Below, piece after piece: positions 57,458-64,000 of a stretch of 64,000 nt of DNA. Both the position numbers and the translations under genes were made by a program. The notes beneath the pieces are model-generated. The model did not search any database and was not told where the DNA came from. It saw only the letters and a program-made list of their open reading frames with translations. The first letter of the stretch is position 1; every line of letters begins with the position of its first letter. The stretch comes from Cycas panzhihuaensis (taxonomy: Eukaryota; Cycadophyta). The DNA lies in NCBI GenBank assembly GCA_023213395.1, contig CM041465.1:33177741-33241740 (forward strand), in the 5' to 3' direction.

Positions 57458-58700
57458 CATGAGAGACATTCAACATCAAATCGACCTAATCATAGGGTTA
57501 AGTTTACTAAACTAGGTAGCTTATCAGTTAAGCCTAATAGAAATGAGGAGTTAAATCAACAAGCTAGAAAATTGATATAGAATGGAATAGCAAGAGAAAA
57601 CTTAAGTCTCTACACAGTTCCAGTATTGTCCAAAGAAAGATGGTTGGTAAATGTGTATTAACTCCAATGCAATCAATAAGATAACAATTAAATATCGATT
57701 TTCCATACCTCATATGGATGATATGTTAGATGTATTAGTAGGTGCTTCTTACTTTATAAAGATTTACCTCAAGAAGGGGACGAGTGGAAAATAGCCTTCA
57801 AGATGAGGGACAGATTGTATGGATGACTAATCATACCATTCAAGATGTTAAATACCCCAAACACATTCATGAGATTAATGAACACTATGCTATAACTTTT
57901 CATTGGTAAATTTATAATTGTGTATTTCGATGGCATTATTATTTTTAGTAAGACTAAGGAGGAGTACTTAATACACCTAAGGACGATACTCAAAGTGTTA
58001 AGAAGAGAGAAGTTATATATAAATATAAAGAAATGCAAGTTTATACAAAGGAGCCTAGGGTTTCTAAGCTTTGTGATTTCATAAGAGGGATTGCAAATGG
58101 ATGAGAAAAATATAAAGGGAATTATTAAGTGACCAATACCTACAACTGTGATAGAAGTAAGAAATTTTCAAAGTCTCACTTAACTTTATAGAAAGTTCAT
58201 TAGGAACTTTAATAGAATTATTGTAACCTTAATAGATTACATAAAGGATAAAAAGTTGATATGGACTAGGGAAGTAGAGAATAACTTCCAACTCCTAAAG
58301 CAAAAGGTAATTGAGGCACTTGTGCTCATACTGCTAGACTTTGAAAAAGTGTTTGAGGTCAACTATAGTAGTTCACATGTTATGATTAGAGTGGTGCTCA
58401 ATTAAGAAGCAAGGTCTATAGCATTTTACAGTAAGAAGCTTATTAAGCTAATAAGAAGGTATTCAACATATGACTTATTATTTTATATATTGTTCAAGCT
58501 TTGAGACTTTGGAGATATTACCTCATACGTAAGGAATTTATCCTATTCATTGATCACCAAGCCTTGAGATATGTAAATACCTAAAAGAAACTAAACACTA
58601 AGCATGTTAAGTGGGTATAATATCTACAAAGCTTTATATTTATTTTGAAGCATAAATCAAGTAAACAAAATTATGTTGTTACACATTAAGTCAACAAGTG
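57458..58700 (+). pseudogene. pol: Element G reverse transcriptase and RNase H
   Basis: Starts right after element H's second CCACC with MRDIQHQIDLI, the normal continuation of the frame cut at 42352. Next come CINSNAINKITIKYRFSIPH and MDDMLDVLVGASYFIKI (palm). The catalytic box near 57925 survives as YFDGI, in another frame, so the second Asp is lost. RNase H remnants follow at 58330-58690, with multiple frameshifts. Much more decayed than H. Confidence 0.85.
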
Positions 58701-59730
58701 GCATTATTGACCATCATAGAAAATGAAGTGGTAGCCTTTGAAGCTATTAAGGATTTGTATGACTCAAACCCTGACTTTAGAATAATTGTTAAGTATTATA
58801 AGAATCCTCTAATTAAGGACATGGTTCTTTATGTGATGATTAATTTATATAAGATGGCTACCTATTTAAGGAAAAATAGTTGTGCATCCTAGTGGGCTCC
58901 ATAAGAGAGAATATCATATGCGAGTTATATGGTAGAGGTCTTGGAGAGAATTTTAGTTGAAATAAGATCACAGCTTTAGTAGAAGAAAAGTATTTTTAGC
59001 CTTGAATGAAGAGTGATGTGGTAAGATTTATGGCATGTTCTAGGATATGCCAAATAGCCAAGGGATATGCATAGAATATTGACTTATATATACCCTTATG
59101 AGTACTTGAAGGACCATGGACAAACTTGAGCAAGAACTTCATATTAGGATTACAACATACTTAAAGAGGTAATGATTTAGTTTTTATTAATGTTGATCAT
59201 TTTTCAAAAATGATTTATTGCATGTAAGAAGATAACTAATACAGTTAGGATAGTAGATTTATTCTTTAAATAGGTTGTAAGGTTGTATGGCATTTCAAAG
59301 ATTATAACTTTAGATTTGAATACAAAGTTCTTGAGTTATTCCTTAAAGACTTTATGGTAAAAGCTAGGAATAAAACTCTAGTTTAGTAGTGCCTACCATC
59401 CACAAACTGATAGGAAAATTGAAGTGGTAAATAGAAGTTTTGGAAACTTATTAAGGTGCATCATTAGGAAGAAACCCAAATAATGAGATTTGGCCTTAGC
59501 CCAAGTAGAATTTGTATATAATAGTTTTGTAAATAGGTCAATAGGTAAGTCACCTTTTTAAGTTATGTATGGCAAAAACCCCAAGGGTGTGCTCGATTTA
59601 GTAAACCTGCCCATTAGAAAAAAGGTGAGTGATGATGTAGAGAAAATACAATAGGTTCATAAAGAGGTGAGGAAAAAGTTATAAGATAATAATAAAAAGT
59701 ATAAAGAAACAATATATAGGACCCATAGAC
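58690..59730 (+). pseudogene. pol: Element G integrase
   Basis: 58698-58892 reads FEAIKDLYDSNPDFRIIVKY, the lead-in to integrase. The zinc-binding region (58980-59070) keeps CGKIYGMF and DMPNSQGI-type blocks. The core appears near 59100-59460 in broken frames, with KLEQELHIR-type sequence, then a region equal to the SAYHPQTDGQ block (about 59390-59420) and RSFGNLLRCIIRKKPK. It ends with a block like YNSFVNRSIGKSPF. Catalytic residues cannot be confirmed because of indels. Confidence 0.75.
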
Positions 59731-59738
59731 ATAAGGTA

Positions 59739-60210
59739 TTGGAAGAAGGTAATTTGGTGGTGACTTACTTGAGAAAATATAAATTTCTCCAAGGGATCTA
59801 CAATAAATTCAAATATAAAAAGGTTGAACTATGTAAGGTTATAAAAAGGATCAATGACAATATGTATAAGGTTAATATGCCTAAATACTTTTATATCTCT
59901 CATATTTTTAATATTTTAGATCTATATGCATATCATAAAGGAGATGAAGATGTAGATTATAAAGGTGAAGTGATAAGTTGGAAGCCCCAAATACCAAGGA
60001 AGAAGTGAGAAGAAATTGAGCAAGTGTTAGATATGAAGACCATAAGCACATAAGAGGGAAATTACAACTAGTATTTAGTGCAATGGAAAGACTTTCCATA
60101 ACCAAGCAACACCTAGATCACTAAAGAAGAGTTAAAGTGGTTGAATCTTGACAAATGGTAGGAATTTTATCATAATAACTCATAAGGATACAATTCTTTT
60201 TAGCCTAGGG
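59739..60210 (+). pseudogene. pol: Element G integrase C-terminus and chromodomain-like tail
   Basis: The open frame 59739-60008 reads EEGNLVVTYLRKYKFLQGIY, NKFKYKKVELCKVIKRINDN and FYISHIFNILDLYAYHKGDE, the conserved gypsy C-terminal block. After it, at 60060-60200 in another frame, YLVQWKDFP is followed by ITKEELKWLNLDKW, which resembles a chromodomain. It ends just before the polypurine tract. Confidence 0.85.
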
Positions 60211-60214
60211 AGGA
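60205..60214 (+). other. Element G polypurine tract
   Basis: ctagggagga abuts the 3' LTR. Confidence 0.7.
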
Positions 60215-60799
60215 TGGTGTAGGAGCATTTAGACCTTCATTATAACTTAAAGCACTTTTCATTTTTAAGTCATTTTTCTTTAAATTTTAGGTTCTACTAA
60301 TCAAAGTATAACTTTCTACTTGGTGGTTAGAATTTAGTCATTCCTATACCAATTCCAAGGTTTATATGAGTAGAATAGGTGAAAATGGCCTATGATTGGT
60401 CTAGAGGCCCCATTATAGGCCCATAATTTTTTAAGCCAAAAAACACTCTAAAAATGCCTGAAATTTGATATTTGTTTTCTATGTCTAAAAATAGTAGTTA
60501 ATTTTAGACTAGTTTTCACTTTTATATAATAACCCTTAGTAGTCTAGTTTTTCTCAATAGGACTTAACTTAGAAACATGGTTCTTATTTAGGTAATTGAG
60601 GAGTTTTTAGTGTTAGGATTATAAGTTTTTAAACTTCTTATTTTTATTTATATAAATATAATTTTAGACTATCTTTTGATAGATTGAATAAAATAGAATA
60701 GAATTAGAAGTAAAATGACTCTCCCTATTGTTTAGCTCTTTCTTATTTTAAGTTAGTACATGTGAGATTGAATGTTTTCCTTGTAGGTCATCCTCATCA
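60215..60799 (+). repeat. Element G 3' LTR
   Basis: 585 bp, tggtgtagg...cctcatca, partner of the split 5' LTR (32694-33170 and 40241-40357). Confidence 0.9.
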
Positions 60800-60804
60800 A
60801 AATT

Positions 60805-61050
60805 TGCCACTTTACCATCTAGTATCAAAGCACGGTTAAACTTTAGAAGGAGAGAAAATACTTACCTCTATTTTTGTATCCCCTAAGATGGATCAAAACT
60901 AAGGCCTAGTTTATAGATTATTCAATTGCCTAAGTATAAAAACAAGGAGATAATTACTAAATATTCACTCAATATCTCTTCAATTGGCTTAGTAAATATA
61001 TACAAAAATAAATGTATGATATTTACATAAGGAAATAGTTTATTATAGGG
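60805..61050 (+). other. Array copy 2 continued: LTR end, primer site, leader
   Basis: Continues copy 2 after element G: an LTR end like that at 31960, a decayed primer site (tagtatcaaagc), then the leader atggatcaaaactaaggcct as at 31968-32215. Confidence 0.82.
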
Positions 61051-61054
61051 GATT

Positions 61055-61471
61055 GTGTACCTCTTGTTGGGCAATCATCGCCTGATTCCCCACTTACATA
61101 TCCACTATTCTCATCAAGGGCACAAATACTACTATATAGGATCAAGCTAAAGTTGGGAACCTAATGTTTACCACAGGAGGTTGCCTCTTCTCCTATACCT
61201 AGGGAAGCATCAAGTACAACACTTGGTGTATAAAATTTGATGTAAATCTCTTAAATTCTATAACATAGAATAAAGGAGGATCAATCACGATATAATGATA
61301 AAATAGCAAAATAATAGATCTAAATCGAATTAAAGCTTAAAAAGGGAAAGAGTGTGGATTGAGACGATACACTTAGCATCAACTTCCCTATTGTTAACGT
61401 CCTCCACTCCACTACTTGTAGCCTGCTCCTAGTCACGAGCAACCTTGCCACTTGGTCCATCACCACCTACA
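61055..61471 (-). pseudogene. Array copy 3: end of antisense coiled-coil ORF
   Basis: It repeats 30885-31296. On the minus strand, short stretches such as VVMDQVARLLVTRSRLQVVE next to the LTR look coding. Joined to the preceding leader at the same point as in copy 2. Confidence 0.5.
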
Positions 61472-62136
61472 TAATGCAAGAGCATCTAGAAAAATGCTAA
61501 ATGCTAGTTTCCTAGAAATGACATAACTTTTTAACCTATAAACAAAAGTATGGACTATTATATATCACAATGATCTTAAAAAGTTAACCAATCTCTAAAG
61601 CAGCTTATTGCTTTACCCTAAAACTTTAAATTGTGTTTTATTTTAAGCAAACATCATTTAGTTATCTAAAATTATAATTTAATTTATTTTTTTCAATCTA
61701 GTAAAAAATTATAAGAACCATTTTCCTTATTAGGTGATTAAGTTTTTGCTAATAATATTTTGTAGGGCCCGTGATATGTCTAGCTACCCATGGATCAATT
61801 TTAAAGTAAATTAGAGGACTTTTAAAAATTTATTAAAAATATAATAGTTGAGATTTAACTAAAAATAGAAAGTTTATTTATTTACTTATTTTTCACTCTA
61901 AGTCAATTTCCTAATTTTAGGGGGTGGTAGTTAAGATTTTTGCATAGCCAAAGGCCTTGAATTTATATACTTTTAATATGATAAAAGCTTAGTTTTTTAG
62001 TTTTTCTAGTTTTTGAAATGGAAAGATAAAAAAATTTAAAGTAAGATATTCTTGTGAAGTATGGTTCTATGTTCACTCTGAGATACTTAGTTTTTCTTTA
62101 CATGCATGCATTGTTGAAAGAATCACCACCCTATCA
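61472..62136 (+). repeat. Element E LTR copy 3
   Basis: 665 bp, aligned with 31297-31967. Its first bases are TA instead of TG. It ends ccctatca. Confidence 0.82.
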
Positions 62137-62375
62137 TCTAATATTAGAGCATGGTTCAGATCTAGGAGGAGAGAAAGTATTGACCTCTATTTTTGTACCC
62201 CCCTAAGATGGATCAAAACAAAGGCCTAATTTATAGATTATTCAGTTGCCCACAATATAAAAATAGGGAGACAATTGTTAAATGTTCACCCAACATCCCT
62301 TAAATTGGCTTGGTAAATGCATATAAAAACTAATGTACAATATTTACATGGGGAAATGGTTTATTATAAGATTTT
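62137..62375 (+). other. Array copy 3 primer site and leader
   Basis: A decayed primer site (taatattagagcatgg), then the third copy of the leader, ending at the same point (aaatggtttatt) as copies 1 and 2. Confidence 0.8.
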
Positions 62376-64000
62376 GGTAAACATTTTATCCTTTTTTTTT
62401 GTGTTTTTCATTCTTAGCAGAAAAGGAGAAGTATAATAAAGAAAGTTATTGAAAACTATTACCATTCCTAGTCTTATGGAATTAAAGGTGTTGCTACTGT
62501 GTAGGATTCACTTGTTGGACAAGCAACCTCTCTTAAGCCATAACACAATTTACTCAATACCATATAAGACCTTATACTGGGTACGCTAACATAAGCCTTA
62601 CAAATCACTAAGTAAGAATTTCTTAATAAAGAATAAATTGCAAACATTGAGAAAAACCAAATGTTATATTTATTTTTGACTAAGAAAATAGGATTTCAAG
62701 CCAAATATACATTAGAGCCAAGATGTATAAAGAATGTAAATAGGACAAAACTCCAAGTATCCCATATTAGTTATAGGGGCCTATTCCATGAAACATTTAG
62801 ATGTATGACAATTTCTAGCATACAAATATTAGGAAATATTGGCCAAAATAGACTAGATACATCTATAGAGGAAAGAAATGAATACTAAGAAGGAAAGTAA
62901 AAGTTGGAGCCTTGATTGTGAACTAGAAGACCAAGTCTACAATAGTAGAACCCCTATGTCTTTAAAGTTATATGTTTTTAAGATGTACCTAGTGTAATAG
63001 TCACCCCTCCATAAAATCATTCTTCTAGATGTAACTAAGCAAAAATTAAGTATTTGAATGTCCAAAAATCTATGAGATCATGCCCTGTTAATCTAGGACT
63101 ATTAGATGATTTCCATATATCAAAAGGTACAGAGTGACCTAAGCATTAGCCATCATTGCCCTAACTATTCAACTTAATTTTTTATATCTCTCACAGTTAT
63201 CAAATATTTAATTTTGTATTGGGGGGTAGCTATTAAAAATTTAAGCTATATAAGCAATAAAAACATTATCTTTTGTTGTTTAGTGGTCATTTTGTCTCCT
63301 TGTTAGTATATGACTAAAATGACATTCTACTTGTATAAATTGTAGTAGAAACAAACCAAAGAAATTGCATACTGTAGTGCATACCACCATCCCATGTGTT
63401 CAATGTTGAAACCCATATCTCAGTCCACATTCACAAGTCTCTAGTTTGCCTACCATGGTTTTGCATTTAAAATGTTTGCGAAAATGCTTTAATAAATACT
63501 CTTTTATACACTCCTTTATAATATGAAGTGAAGGTAAAATCCTTATAAAAAGTAAATCAAGTTATCAAGTGAGCCCCATAACAATAATAACCCCTTAGCT
63601 AATGAGATTCATCCATATGTCGCATTACCTCATCCATTATATTTGGAAGTTATTGTATTAGTACATTTTATAATTTTGAATTGGAAAAAGTGAATTAAAG
63701 GTGAGTACATGTTAACTATTGAAAACATAAAAATTAGACTAGGTTATAGATACTTTGAAAGGAACTAAAATCATCATATACTACTAACCACTCTTGTGTG
63801 CACCAAGATAGAGGCCTTTTACTTCTCATTAAGAACATCCTTTCTACTTAGTGATAGAGGTTGGGTTATTTATAAATTAATAGATGGGGGTTTAATATAT
63901 AAATTAAGAGGTAGAGTTATTTATTAGTCCTTTACAACTTGATTAGGAACCATGACATGCAAAGCAAGATGATGTTGCATGACAAATGTATATGAAATAA
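62376..64000. other. AT-rich spacer, nothing recognised
   Basis: The sequence departs from the repeat array at about 62375. One 75-codon frame (62661-62888) has no similarity that I recognise. The continuation of element E would be expected here, but no gypsy domain was seen. Confidence 0.5.

Larger units (their letters stand above)
32689..60804 (+). mobile_element. Element G: Ty3/gypsy chromovirus, 28.1 kb with nested elements F and H
   Basis: The LTRs are 32694-40357 (split by element F) and 60215-60799. The plus-strand order is LTR, primer site, gag, protease, (element H), RT, RNase H, integrase, chromodomain-like tail, polypurine tract, LTR. Without F and H it is about 5.9 kb. The flanking duplication is imperfect (aatt shared, with a probable one-base change and loss), so the ends carry a few bases of uncertainty. 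It is inserted in LTR copy 2 of the element E array. Confidence 0.9.

Noticed and set aside
62661-62888. 75-codon ORF near the right end
   Set aside because: Chance length in AT-rich sequence, no family block recognised.

Overview
This window is a piece of a plant nuclear genome made almost entirely of transposable elements. The evidence is the set of families: a plant L1-type LINE, Ty3/gypsy chromoviruses, a Tat-like Ty3/gypsy element with two RNase H domains, Ty1/copia elements, initiator-methionine-type primer sites, very long (TA)n tracts and AT-rich spacers. I found no convincing host gene, tRNA or rRNA, and I cannot name the species. Nearly all coding remnants are broken by in-frame stops, mostly TAG/TAA where relatives have glutamine, as expected from cytosine deamination in methylated repeats.

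Regions. 1-2621: a 5'-truncated LINE with a perfect 16-bp target duplication and an A tail. About 3.3-6.7 kb: an old chromovirus-like gypsy remnant (plus strand) that has lost its reverse transcriptase catalytic core. 6.8-10.3 kb: simple repeats, including a ~930-bp (TA)n tract, interleaved with three copies of one unique unit. 10.3-11.7 kb: spacer with nothing recognised.

From about 11.7 to 62.4 kb there is one deep nest. The host, E (plus strand), is a Tat-like gypsy deletion derivative whose gag zinc knuckle runs almost directly into integrase. D, a chromovirus (12338-29226, minus, duplication GCATC), sits inside E's integrase. C, a copia element (13015-24050, minus, GTGTT), sits inside D's integrase. 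B, a 3.3-kb gag-only LTR element (15720-19042, plus, TTGAG), sits inside C's integrase region. E's integrase resumes exactly at 29227. It is followed by a decayed antisense coiled-coil ORF and an array with three LTR copies. The middle LTR of that array is split by G, a chromovirus (32694-60799, plus). G itself holds two younger insertions: F, a copia element (33171-40235, plus, AGATT) in its 5' LTR, and H, a Tat-like element (42353-57452, minus, CCACC) between its protease and reverse transcriptase.

H is the most informative element. It has 2.78-kb LTRs and a gag-pro-pol-integrase region in essentially one frame with one frameshift. Its normal gypsy RNase H has lost its first acidic residue. 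A second, archaeal-type RNase H with all four catalytic acidic residues lies downstream of integrase next to the 3' LTR. A GC-rich coiled-coil ORF remnant runs in the opposite direction between the two. From 62.4 kb to the end is AT-rich sequence with nothing recognised.

None of the elements looks autonomous now. The value of the window is its readable insertion history (E, then D, C, B on one side; E array, then G, then F and H on the other) and the unusual architectures of H, E and B.
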